Shown here piece after piece: positions 19,301 to 28,909 of a stretch of 30,488 bases of DNA. Position 1 is the first letter of the stretch. Every line of letters starts with the position of its first letter. The notes below the pieces were generated by a model. That model worked only from the letters and a program-made list of their open reading frames with translations. It was not told where the DNA came from and did not search any database. The translations under genes were made by a program, and so were the position numbers. The stretch comes from Euglena gracilis (taxonomy: Eukaryota; Euglenozoa; Euglenophyceae; Euglenales; Euglenaceae): positions 1 to 30,488 of the forward strand of contig CAAHFI010075453.1 in NCBI GenBank assembly GCA_900893395.1, written 5' to 3'.

Positions 19301-20735
19301 AATAAATGTTGAAAGCGGCCTAAGGGCCTTTTTCTCACCAGCTTCCTACCTATCACCCAACCGCCTATGCGGCGACTCCATCAGCCCAAGGGGCGCCGGC
19401 GTGTGCGGTATATCAAATATATCATTGAGGAAGAACAATGGACCCAAGATCAATGGATTGGAGTGCACGTCCGATTCCCAATTTCCCTTTCCCAAATCCC
19501 AAAAAGCCTTCAATTTCGCCTTGGCGCACCTACTTGGGAACTGAAAATCAGAGTGACAGAAAAACCCTTTTCCCAACTTCCCAAGAAGCAAAGCACAGAG
19601 CAATGCAGGGAGGACGGACTGGATATCCAAGTCCGGCCCGGAGAAAAGGAAAGACAAGAATATAACAGAATACCACCTGTGGAGAGAGAAGGGGCACCCA
19701 TTAGGAAATCCTAATAGGATCTGCTGCCATCCTAACTTCCTCAACGGAAGTGGACAGAAGCATACGCTTGGTACACATCCCCCTCCCAGGGCTATGCCCG
19801 ATTTCCCATTTGGACCAGGCATTCTGGCCACAAGGATTTCAGACAAGGACCAGGTCTGTGGGAGGTGCACCCTGGCGCATCCACAGGGGGGCTTCCGTCG
19901 CACAGGGGTCCACTCAAGGGGGGGGGCGGACAGGAGGGGGACCCTCCACCACTATGGGCTCCACCTGCCGCCGTGCCTCAACGCCAGGGGCAGGGTGTGT
20001 ACCAGGCGTCCCATTCTGCCATGGCACTGTGTACCAGATACAATGGATTACGGCCTACAATCTGTCCACGGCGGGGCAGTACACAGTGGTACGCTTAAAC
20101 CATAAGACAAAGAGAGAATCTTAGAGCTAGCAAAAGCTTAGCAAAAGTAACTGGTTCCTAATTCAAGGTTACAGGGTTTGGTGCTTTGCAATTCTCTTTT
20201 AGAGTTCTGAGGGCGAAGTCCCATTTGAATAGAAGTTTTATTTCTTTCTTTTACAAAGCTCGAAAGGGCAAAAGTCACTTTCATATAAGGGACTGCGGTC
20301 CCACCAATTCTCTTTGCCTTTGTGCTTGGATATCAAAGGAGAAAAGGGAAGCAAATTTTATTGTTACTCCCCCCACGGGCTTTTCGGGAGGAAAGCATAA
20401 GTAGAAAAGCCGAGGTGGGACGTACACTTGGTATAAGAATATGTTTAACGGTCGAAAGACCAAACAAAAACTCAGAAAAAGGTGCGTACGCGCGGGCGAG
20501 GTGTCTCAGTGTCACAAGTGGCTACGTCTGCATCACAAAGGTTCTGAGCCCCCACCTTGTTTGGGTCTTTTCACCCAAACGTTTACAATTTTGACGATTT
20601 TTTACAAACTTTTTCCAACTTTTCATTAAAAATGCAAAGCGCAAATGCGAACCATGGAAACACACCTCAAGTTTTTGAAATTCCAAGTTTTCCTTTGGAA
20701 ACTGTTCCCCCCAAAGAACCAGATTAAAAGGTGAA
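19301..20735. other. no gene recognised
   Basis: No protein family recognised on either strand. The plus strand stays open for 124 codons at 19750-20124 with a Gly/Pro/Arg-rich product, and the minus strand for 185 codons at 19346-19903. Neither resembles a known domain, and the overlapping open frames point to composition. A gag-like remnant of the RT-bearing piece downstream is possible but not supported. Confidence 0.4.
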
Positions 20736-20739
20736 ATAA

Positions 20740-21455
20740 AAGATGGACAATGTGGTGCTGTTTGAACCAATGAGTGAGCATGAAAACATCAATTTTTTGG
20801 CTGAATTGAAAAGGGACATTGAAAGTGAGCTGAGTCTTTTTCAGGAGGTGAGAAAAGATGTGGAGGTGCTGTTTTTCTAGCTGTCCCAGCCTGTGGAAGA
20901 TGTTCAGTTTTTAACACATGTGAAGACTTCCAAGGCAGCAGTCAAGATGGCTGAACTCAAAAGCCTTTCCGAAGTTTTACATGAAAAGATTTGGACTTTG
21001 GAGGCCAGGAAAAAGGCTGATGAAAAAAGCAGCAAATTGTTTACGGAAAATATAAATTTCAGAAAGAAGTTGAGAATCTCAGAGACCACCCCGGGTTTTA
21101 TGAGCTTTTGGTGAAATTTTCTTATGTTTTTGGACCATTGCCTACATTTTCTGAGTCATCCCCCTGCCTGTTTTGATGGACATTGAGCTGAAGCCTGAAT
21201 GGGAAGGGAAACGCCTAAAGCAAAAGTGTTGGCCCATGCCCCATGAGGATGAAAAAGAAATTGACCTTCAGTGTGAAGAACTACTAAAGTCAGGTTTGAT
21301 TGAACAATTACCAGTTGGTGAAATCCCCCAGGTGCGCAGCCCCACATTTTTGGTGGACAAAAAAGGGTCAAGTACCAGAAGGATGGTCATTCATTACGGA
21401 AAATTGAACTCCAGAAGCAAGGCACAGGCAGTTTTTTTGCCAATCATAGAAATTA
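20740..21455 (+). mobile_element. fragment of a second LTR-type retroelement (coiled-coil region and RT start)
   Basis: At 21170-21455 the plus strand reads as an LTR-type RT beginning: a PMPHEDEKEIDLQCEELLKSG segment precedes the palm, followed by SPTFLVDKKG, RRMVIHYGKLNSR and a closing P-I-I-E-I. These match the pre-palm and first RT blocks of Ty3-like enzymes, distinct from the chromovirus at 16 kb. Upstream, 20740-21110 encodes Leu/Glu/Lys-rich peptide (KMAELKSLSEVLHEKI, LEARKKADEK) that may form a coiled coil. The piece ends abruptly at a GT-rich repeat. Fossil; limits approximate. Confidence 0.6.
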
Positions 21456-21560
21456 AGTGTTGGGTGACACTGGGGGTGAGTGTGGGGGGGAGTGTGGGGT
21501 GACAGTGGGGTGGAGTGTGGGGTACTCCACAGTACTGTGGGGCACTGTGGGGGCTCCACG
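21456..21560 (+). repeat. GTGGGG-rich minisatellite-like stretch
   Basis: Irregular tandem words of the type AGTGTGGGGTGACAGTGGGG run over about 100 bp, ending in CTCCACAGTACTGTGGGG, which can fold on itself. The RT fragment stops here. Confidence 0.65.
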
Positions 21561-21659
21561 TTACGCCATTACTCCCCAGAAAGGCAGGATTCATATCACT
21601 TGCTCGTCCGAGCAATTCCTGTGGGGCGAAAGCCATTTAGCCTGCTGGTACGCGTCAGG

Positions 21660-23654
21660 TTAATCCTGCATAACCGCCAATAGCGGTGGATTAGTAATAC
21701 GGAGTGGTTCGCCTCCAGGCGGGTCGACGGAAGTGGGGTTGCAGAGACTTTCTCGCGTGTCGTCGAGAATTTTCTGAAGTCGAGCACGTTGGGCCAGTTC
21801 GGCCTTCTGGAGCTGTTGCTGAGTGGGTTCAGGAACAGGCAGTACCTCTGTCCTGGCCTGTTGGCATGGAGGTACTGGTGCCTCTTGAGGTTGTGGCGCC
21901 ATTGACGCTGCTACAGGCTGTGGCGCTGTGGCCGCTGTTGACGCTGTTGGTGCTTTTGGCGCTTCCTGCGCCTGGCACAGCTTTTTGCGGGTACCGTGCT
22001 GGCGGCTTGCGCTGCTGGTGCTGGATTAGCCGGTGGGGCAAACGGCGCGGCCACGGGAGGGGGTGCGGCATGTTAGCCACCCAATACGCGCCGATGCTGT
22101 GCTGAGGTAGCCTGTCTGGCTCGGGCATGGGTTTTGGTCTCCCCATTGGGGATGAAGATTCTGGCCTGCCTCTTTTGCTACCCAGGACTGCCGGCCTGTA
22201 CGGCTGCGTCGCATGTCTGCGTTCAGCAGACGGTGGACCCTGCAAGGGTTCTAGGGATGGATAATATCTGGCTTCCTGCTGGGGGGAGGTGAAACGAGGT
22301 TCTTGAAGGGGCTCATGTACCATTGGTACTTCCTCTTCCACGGCCATACGGCCTTAGGGCTTGGCTTGCTCCACTTTCTCAGCCCAGGATGTGGGCTCCT
22401 GAGCCACAGCCTGGTCACGGGTTACGGGCAGCTGACTTCCAGGTTCCAGGTGGGCCAAAAATGGAAATTGTCGCCATGCTTCTGACGATTGCGTCATTCG
22501 CTGAGACACGTATCGCGTTGGGGGTTCCCGATATTCGGGTGTAGATGGTCTTGGCATGCGAGGTGGTGATGTTGTGTCGCGAAAGATTCGCGATAGCTGC
22601 ACAGTTGGTGCTGAATATTCACGTGCGTCGCTTTCGTCTATTGACGGGCTCTGCTCACGCAAGTATTTGGTGAATGCACCGGGGTGATGACGTATCGGCG
22701 TCATCGGCGGTACGTGTACACCCATTCTACGCATGCTGACATCCGGATGATATTCTCCTGGCATGAAGTACACATTCCCTGACATGATGGTTTGGCCACA
22801 GCCGCACCATTGTGCGATAGGCGTATTGGCCAAGCCCAGGGTCTGACGACAGTGGGTATCCCACAACACCTGTAAGGATGGATCCGCTCTTTCAAGTGTG
22901 CTGGCGCGCAGTGCAGTCCGCAGGGTTTTCTCCGCCAGATTCATCAGTTCTGCGTTGTATGCGGGATATGGCACCGTTGGTGCGGCCTGGAGTACCTGAG
23001 GTGTCTCATGAGTCTCGGGAATACAATAAGTGGATGTGCTATTGGTGCTGACTGTGCTTTGGGCCGCAGGTTCCCGAACGGGATGAGCAGCAAAAGGTGT
23101 GGGAACCGCCTGTACGGCGTGTACAAGGTGTGGTGGTAGCACACCCTGTACGTGCTGGGGTTGTGGTTGGGTTTTGAGTTGGGGTGGGTGTTGGGGTTGT
23201 TGAGAGATGACATATTGTGGCTTATACAGGATGGGAGGTGAGGGACCAGGCATGGCGTAATGCGCCTGCTCCATAGGTGATGCCTGGCCCTGTCTCGCAT
23301 ACAGTTTTTGTTCCATTGGAACGTGGTGCATCTGTTGAGGTCGTGGTTGTTCCATTGGAACTTGATATGCTTGTTGGGGCTGTGCCGCAGATACAGCTCC
23401 CATTGGCACAGGCGCCGCAGGAGCGACAGGTGGCGGTTGCGCCTGAGGGGGGCGGCATTTGTGCCTGAGAGTGGGGAGGAATTTGTGCCTGAGCGGGGTG
23501 CGGCATTTGTGCCTGAGCGGGGGCTGACATATAGACATATGTGACGGGGTAGGATACGGCATTTGTGCCTAAACCATCTGACGGGGTGTTGGCATTTGTT
23601 CCTGGGCCGCAAACGCGGCAAGACGGGGTTCAAGAGGCCGTCCGGAAATGACAC
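21660..23654 (-). CDS. Pro/Gln-rich protein, family unknown (longest open frame of the window)
   Basis: The minus strand from 23562 to 21829 is open apart from one interruption. The longest uninterrupted part, 402 codons from an ATG at 23562 to 22354, is the longest in the window. Adjacent frames at both ends look like eroded continuations (a PAQAQMP-type repeat near 23500; a QLQKAELAQRARLQKIL helix near 21790). The first 170 residues are low-complexity Pro/Gln (VPMEQ and PQQ repeats), probably disordered. A more ordered part follows with AEKTLRTALRAST, a WDTHC and WCGCG pair that might bind metal, and MGVHVPP. I do not recognise the family. It lies downstream of the LINE-like RT on the same strand: it could be an extra ORF of that element, the gag of another element, or a host exon. 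Confidence 0.5.
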
Positions 23655-25230
23655 TCATCGTGTTTCGCAAGGTTTTCCTGAGCAAGGTGCACTGGGCGGT
23701 TGCCAAGGTGATTGGTGCACTGGGCGGTTGCCAAGGTGATTGGTGTGGTCCTCAACAGATCGTTAACTTTGCTGGCATCCAAGCACATTCGGAGGATTGT
23801 GAACTGGATGTATGCTGAAGGTACATTTTGCAGGAGAGAGCATGCTTTCAAGGCCGCCTCGCAACGTCTGAACCACACTCGATCTGCAAAGCTTTGATCT
23901 TCTGGGCGAAAAACTGACACTCCCAACGACTTGAGGCCTGACCCCGGCACGTAGGGAGTGACAGGGATACGCTGCAGCTCGCTTGTCCCTTGCGGGAGAG
24001 AGCCCAACTCTGCGTTGAAGGCGGGTCCCCGCGGTGTGCACTTCTAAGCGTTCAAGGCAACACCAATCGGGTGTCCCTTCTCCAACAAGACGTGCACCAC
24101 CGCTTCGAGTTGGCGCCGGTTCCCCACGATGTGGGCGTCATCTAAATGCCATGTCTGCATCCACACACTGCCTGGAATTCCTCCACAAGGCTTTGGATTG
24201 CAAGAGCGAAGGCGGCCGGTCCACAGGGGTCACCTTGCTGAACTCCCGTTTGGCTTCGAAGGCACGCATCACCAAGGAACAAGCTGGAGTGCTCGGCGCA
24301 GCAGGTATGTAACCACGTCACCATTTCTGGACATCGTTCGCGCGATGCCTCCAAGAGGGAGTCCCTTCGGATGGCGTTGAACGCGTTGGCGAAGTCTAGT
24401 TGCAGAATTCCCCAGTCCCGGGACCCTCCTTGGGGTAGCGTGGTGACAATGTGTTCAAGGCCCATTCCAATGAGCCCGCATGCATTCCGACAGCCCACAC
24501 CGAACGGACCTGGCAGCCCTTGCAGCGTGAATTTTCGGACGGCCGGTTGGCGCATCAAGACTTTGCTGACTTGCACTCCCCTGAGGCGATGGGGCGGGTG
24601 CCTTCTTGTGTGGGATCCAGTGTGGTACGGATGAGGTTTCCCGCGTTGTCCACAGCCGTCGATGGCTTCACCTTGCGCAGGGGTGTGAGGCGTGCAGATG
24701 TATGAATCTCGGCCGCACCAGCAGGCAATCCCTCGCTGATGCACCTGTACACGAAGGTCGAGAGTCCCTCCAATAGTGTCTCCGCTTGGCCTCCTGCTTC
24801 TTTGCTTAGTATGTCTTTCAAGTGTTCCGGCTTAAGCCCAGATGGGCCTGCCGCGGACTCCTTTACGAAGTTGAAGACGGCCTTGCACACCAAAGACAGC
24901 CGGTCCCTCCTCTCATCCTCAATCGGAAGGCGGCGCAAACCTTTTTGCTTGTCCGGTGGCCCTCGGCCCGGGGGCTCTTCGGAAGGGTGGAGTTTCTTCA
25001 AGCGTTGGCGAACAATGGGGTTTTTGTAATCCTGTACGCCATCCTTAAAAAGGCCTCCGCCCTGCCGCGAATGACCCGGCCAAGGCGGGCCCAATGTCCT
25101 CGCCCACCCTTTCCAACTAGAGCCAGCACAGCCTTCGGGAATTCCCAAAGCGCGTGCAAAGTTTGCTACGTGGGCTTGTCATTGAACGCGGCAGGATCGT
25201 GGAATGCACGTCCGAGACTGCTTGAAGGGC
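23630..25230 (-). pseudogene. LINE-like reverse transcriptase (non-LTR), decayed
   Basis: Minus strand, in order: SAAGPSGLKPEHL at about 24857-24819; RPIASGE at about 24593-24573; LQLDFANAFN, the first catalytic aspartate, at about 24405-24376; GVQQGDPCGP at about 24246-24217; the catalytic LDDA box at 24146-24135; and a C-terminal domain with LKSLGVSVF and LLRTTPITLA at about 23930-23730. These belong to a widespread eukaryotic RT group with S-x-GPSGL, RPIAVGE and GVQQGDPLGP blocks, which I treat as non-LTR; clade not assigned. The motifs fall in at least three frames, with stops near the LDDA box, so the copy is dead. It probably continues upstream beyond the LTR-flanked insertion at 25238. 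Confidence 0.75.
23686..23741. repeat. perfect 28-bp tandem duplication
   Basis: Bases 23686-23713 and 23714-23741 are identical 28-mers starting GGTGCACTGGGCGG. The duplication lies in the C-terminal domain of the LINE-like RT. Its identity implies it is recent relative to the surrounding decay. Confidence 0.9.
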
Positions 25231-25237
25231 CTCCTTT

Positions 25238-25460
25238 TGAGTGCCCATTTTTGGCTTGGACCCAGTGTCTCACTTTTGACCTTCCTGGCATTGAACTTTT
25301 CAAAGCTTCCAGCACAGCACAAACAAAGGCAGGACTTTTTTGAGGTTCAATCAGTGACCCACGCAATCAGTGTAAGCATTTTGCTCCCTACAGAACAATT
25401 GGCGTTCTTCAATGGCCTTGCAATCTTGAATTAGGAATTGCAGACTTGGCGAATACTACA
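25238..25460 (-). repeat. 3' LTR of the 25238-28258 element
   Basis: 223-bp direct repeat matching 28036-28258. Landmarks are TTGGCTTGGACCCAGTG, CAGCACAGCACAAAC and GTAAGCATTTTGCTCCC. Confidence 0.8.
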
Positions 25461-25553
25461 CCCCCTTCCTTCAGAACCTTCCTTGGAATGTCAATTGGCA
25501 TTCGCAGGTCAAATTTGCCAAGTCGAAATTTCAACCTCGCCCTGACTTGCCCG

Positions 25554-25821
25554 TGTGGGCGGCCCGGTGCCCTGCAGCCATAAAAACCAAATTTAAGGTT
25601 TAGAGCTGCAAATTAGGAGTGGAGCCTCCTAATTCAAGGGGGAAATCACACAATTTCACACAAGGCCGCAACCAGCCTGAACACAATGACTCAGAAAGCC
25701 ACAGGCATTTGGATTGGTGCTGTGTATCAAATACTATGAAAAATACAAGGATTTCAGTGAAAAGTTTCCGTCACAGGGATTTTGAAGTTTACACTCATTG
25801 AAACCCAATGGTCTCAATACA
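25554..25821 (+). repeat. LTR (left) of the nested 25554-27023 element
   Basis: Matches 26757-27023. Landmarks are CCCTGCAGCCA, GAGCTGCAAATTAGGAGTGG, CAGCCTGAACACAATGACTC and GGTGCTGTGTATCAAATACT. Confidence 0.8.
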
Positions 25822-26756
25822 CATTGTGTTCAATTGTTGTCGTGGCTTGTGGGCCATTTGTCAGATGGTTGGCTGTGAAGAAAGACCCTTGGAAGGTGAT
25901 ATGGCAGATGGGATTTGAAGCATTGAACTTTAAGTGGACATTCTGGGATTAGATCTGTGAAAAAATTTCAATCTGGAGACAATCTGTTGGAAGAATGTGT
26001 GTTACCCATGCTCAAGTGTTGAGGATCTGAAGGAGGATTTACTGCTGGCATCATCAATCTGGTTTGAATTGTGGTGCAGAATTTGGTTTGCAGTGGCTGC
26101 AGCAGCCTAACAAGAGACCTACCTTTGCGCCAGGTCGAGGTCCACCTGGCTGCCAGCCACCCCAGTTCTCCACAAGACGTGGAGTTACTGGTCATGTATG
26201 CTGTGCTGTAGTTCTTGTTCTTGAACATTCTGTGCTTGTGTTATTTTTGGCAAGCCGACTTTCCAAGACAGGAATTTGGTGCAGCTCGAGGTGAACTTTT
26301 CACATTTTTGTTGGAGTTTTCCTCTTGGAGAATTCTGTGTTTGCTGCATTGGTGAGCCGTCTTGTCCAAGAAAAAAAAAGAGTAGACATTTAACAAGATT
26401 GTGAGCCCTAAGTCCCCACTTTATATCCCTGCAGGGGATTGGGCCCACCTCAGGGCTACCTTATCGAGGGGGGTAGACAAACTGGACAAGGAAGCCCAAT
26501 GAGGCATCTTTGGATTACCCTGTCGAGAAACCCCTGCCAGTGTGACCCAAGGGGGTCCCAATGCCCCCCCTTCTGCTCATCTGCCCCCCAACAGCTGCAG
26601 AAGAGCTGTCCCCTGCGCCCGGAGGGGGGTAGCACTTCGAACCCTGTTGGACACACAGCCCCCCCCCCACTAAATGCAAAGACAGGGCTACAGTTATAGC
26701 CGGGCCGCGCCTGAGTTTTTTCGCTCGAACCCCTGGGGTTCGGACTGGGATTGGAG

Positions 26757-27023
26757 TGTTGGCGGACCGGTCCCCTGCAGCCAGAAAACCCAAATTTCAG
26801 GTTCAGAGCTGCAAATTAGGAGTGGACCATCCTAATGTAAGGGGGAAATCACACAATTTCACACAGGCCGCAACCAGCCTGAACACAATGACTCAGAAAT
26901 CCACAAGCATTTGGATTGGTGCTGTGTATCAAATACTTTGAAAAATACAAGGGTTTCAGTGAAAAGTTTCCGTCACGGGGATTTTGAAGTTTCCACTAAT
27001 TGAGACCCAATGGTCTCAATACA
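26757..27023 (+). repeat. LTR (right) of the nested 25554-27023 element
   Basis: Matches 25554-25821. Followed by CCCG at 27024-27027. Confidence 0.8.
26999..27020 (+). terminator. 9-bp perfect hairpin at the LTR end
   Basis: ATTGAGACC, loop CAAT, GGTCTCAAT: a perfect 9-bp stem four bases from the repeat's end. The left LTR has the same structure with one mismatch at 25797-25818. It may be a transcript-end structure. Confidence 0.5.
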
Positions 27024-27519
27024 CCCGCCCCCCCCCCCCGTGTGCCCGAATTGTCACCCCCTCTGAGCAGTCATCCCTGGGCCCTGAGGGGGCCAACAAA
27101 AATGTACCCCGGCGGCAATTCGGGCAAACATGAAAAGGGGATCCTGATTTTTGTGCCCAGAAATGGGCAGCCAAAAAAACGGGACTGTGGGCAGAACTCT
27201 GGGCAAGGCGGAAAATCTTCAGCTCCAAATGTCTTTATCCACTGGTCAGTTACGTGCCCTGCCGTACTTCTGTGCCCGTGCGGGCAAAACAGAATACCCA
27301 CCACCCTTTGTGCCCTGACCCTTCCCCAACGGAGCAATGACATCCATCTCTTTGGTGCCTGCCCTGTTAAGGGAAATCTGGGCAAATAAAAAGAGGAAAA
27401 CCCAAAAGCAAAGTGCCCTTCAGGGCAAATCTCTACCAATGGTGGCTGGGCAAACACAAACCAAACAAGGAAAATGCTTACACTTGAGTTGCAATGAAAT
27501 CGCAGCAAACACACATGTT

Positions 27520-28160
27520 TCAGCGCACAGGGAATGGCTTCAGCGGCTCCTCCTTTTTCCTCTTTTTAGATTGTGATCTTCTGATTAGTCTTTCCTTGGA
27601 TGTCTCTTTTTGTTTCATCTTTTCTTCAGATTGGTGGTCTTCTTCTTCAGCAGCTTGCACAGCAACTTCCACTCTTGGAATGATTGCAATCTCCTCCACT
27701 TCAACCTCCTGAAAACCAACAGATTGTACAGATGAAATTGCCATGGCAGGGCTCTTCTGCTGCTGCGGAACTTCCAAAACCCTGAAAACATACTCTTGTG
27801 ACACAGGATGTACATGGTGATCAGCTTCACCTTCAATCACAGTCCTTGGACAGCAGTGGACCCCAATCTGTCCACATCTGCAGCTGCTGGACTGCATCTT
27901 CTGTACCCATTCTGTCATGGCTGTGGTCCATCTTCCCAGTCCATCCTTCAGCATCTTTCTGGACACTTCCTCAATGACATCTGGGCTGACCAAGCCAGGG
28001 AGCTGACTGATTGTATAGGGTGTACACTGATTGTTTGAGTGACCATTCTTGGCTTGGACCCAGTGTCTCACTTTTGACCTTTCTGGCATTGAACTTTTCA
28101 AAACTTCCAGCACAGCACAAACAAAGGCAGGACTTCTTTGAGGTTCAATCAGTGACCCAT
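27520..28160 (-). CDS. open frame of about 200 codons inside the LTR-flanked element, family unknown
   Basis: The minus-strand frame is open from about 28160, inside the 5' LTR, to a stop at 27520. No ATG marks an obvious start; the next methionine codon lies about 20 codons further in. Seen: a first part shared with the other LTR (AFVCAVLEVLKSSMPER), then LPGLVSPDVIEEVSRKML and WTTAMTEWVQKM, a Cys-rich patch SSCRCGQIGVHCCPR, then VEVEEIAIIPRVEVAVQAAEEE and a highly basic tail (KSKKRKKEEP-type) resembling a nuclear localisation signal. It is not recognisable as gag or pol. It could be a captured host gene fragment or an element-specific protein. Confidence 0.45.
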
Positions 28161-28258
28161 GCAGTCAGTGTAAGCATTTTGCTCCCTACAGAACAATTGG
28201 CATTCTTCAATGGCTTTGCAATCTTGAATTACGAACTGCAGACTTGGCGATTCCTACA
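28036..28258 (-). repeat. 5' LTR of the 25238-28258 element
   Basis: 223-bp direct repeat matching 25238-25460. The minus-strand open frame at 28160-27520 starts inside it. Confidence 0.8.
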
Positions 28259-28730
28259 CCCTTCGGGATGTTCGAAACCACCCCGCGGGAATCCAACGAA
28301 ATTTCGGTCCAGGACGGGCGCAAATCTGGGGAAGGAGAAGTCAAGGGGGTGCCTGATTTCCTGCTGGGGATAAAATCCGTCCCCATGTCCAAGTCATCCT
28401 GAAGCGCGCTTGGACCGCGAGTCGTGGCTCTGGAATCCTCAGTGGGGAGAGCGGCCTCGGGTGGTGGTCGGCTGAAGAGGGTCTGCAGAAGTTGTTGCAG
28501 GTCCCGGGCGTCCTGCTTCGAGGTCTCCTCCATTGGGCCTATAGCGGAAGGGGGCACCTGCGTTGTGGCCATCAAGAACCCCACCGCTCGTGTGGGGTCC
28601 GCAGACATGTCAATGTGCATGGTTCCCCCACGAGATGTCCCGGGGGGGGTCCCGGGTTTGCTTCCACGTCGCCCAGCCTCAAGAGGTCATCGCCTCTGCC
28701 CGACCGGCCGTAGTAGCCAACGGCCATAGA
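28207..28730 (-). CDS. N-terminal region with a 2A ribosome-skipping motif (probable LINE ORF start)
   Basis: From ATG at 28727 on the minus strand the product begins MAVGYYGRSGRGDDLLRL and continues GDVEANPGP at 28673-28647. This matches the 2A consensus D(V/I)ExNPGP with the usual upstream Leu-rich, glycine-preceded context. In 2A peptides the ribosome skips the last Gly-Pro bond, releasing the leader. N-terminal 2A signals are known from some non-LTR retrotransposons, from RNA viruses and from some invertebrate NLR proteins. A second open stretch (28620-28207, 137 codons: LQQLLQTLFSRPPPEAA, DMGTDFIPS) follows on the same strand; as read here it is not continuous with the 2A frame. No virus protein is seen. 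Same-strand LINE-like RT lies beyond the LTR-flanked insertion. Confidence 0.65.
28647..28673 (-). promoter_or_regulatory. 2A peptide motif GDVEANPGP
   Basis: Codon-by-codon reading of the minus strand gives Gly-Asp-Val-Glu-Ala-Asn-Pro-Gly-Pro at residues 19-27 after the ATG at 28727. All invariant 2A residues (D, E, N, P, G, P) are present. Confidence 0.85.
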
Positions 28731-28909
28731 TGTGCGTGGTGCGGAGAAGAGAGAGGCGGGGCGATGCTTCCAGTCTGGCTTTTTTTGCGCCAGGACGACG
28801 GTATGCGGCCCTGGGGGGCGAGCTTTTGCGCATGGCAGGAAGACTTTTTCCCTTGGCTCAGCCTCCTGGGGTTGTATATTCGAGGGCTTGTTTCCTGGCT
28901 GTGCTGTCT

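Larger units (their letters stand above)
25554..27023 (+). mobile_element. nested LTR-flanked non-autonomous element with CCCG target duplication
   Basis: Direct repeats 25554-25821 (268 bp) and 26757-27023 (267 bp) begin TGT-GGCGG and end AATACA. CCCG occurs immediately outside both ends (25550-25553 and 27024-27027), consistent with a 4-bp target duplication. A purine-rich stretch (GGGATTGGAG) precedes the second repeat, suggesting plus orientation. The 935-bp interior encodes nothing recognisable. The repeats are very similar, so this is among the younger insertions, nested in the 25238-28258 element. Confidence 0.75.
25238..28258 (-). mobile_element. LTR-flanked element (3.0 kb) between the RT and 2A parts of a LINE-like element
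   Basis: Direct repeats of equal length (223 bp), 25238-25460 and 28036-28258, each run TG to CA. On the minus strand the right copy is the 5' LTR. The interior ends with a purine run (reverse complement of 25461-25474, AAGGAAGGGGG core) immediately before the left LTR, exactly where a polypurine tract should be. Flanks CCTTT and CCCTT/CCTTC are consistent with a decayed 4-5 bp duplication. No gag-pol is recognised; an unrelated-looking open frame occupies 28160-27520. A second LTR-flanked element is nested at 25554-27023. Non-autonomous fossil; LTRs differ at about a dozen positions. Confidence 0.7.

Noticed and set aside
19346-19903. 185-codon minus-strand gene
   Set aside because: It overlaps an open plus-strand frame over the same bases and shows no domain, repeat pattern or neighbour support.
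21829-23562. a variant genetic code in which TAA is read as an amino acid
   Set aside because: One interruption in one frame is far better explained by decay, and the rest of the window shows no consistent pattern of reassigned stops.
26999-27027. Helitron 3' end (hairpin near terminus)
   Set aside because: No CTRR end follows the hairpin, and the sequence is a direct repeat with a 4-bp flanking duplication, which Helitrons do not make.
27030-27520. zinc-ribbon-like gene suggested by frequent TGCCC and GGGCA words
   Set aside because: The words occur in all frames and no CxxC pairs keep a frame; it is probably composition.
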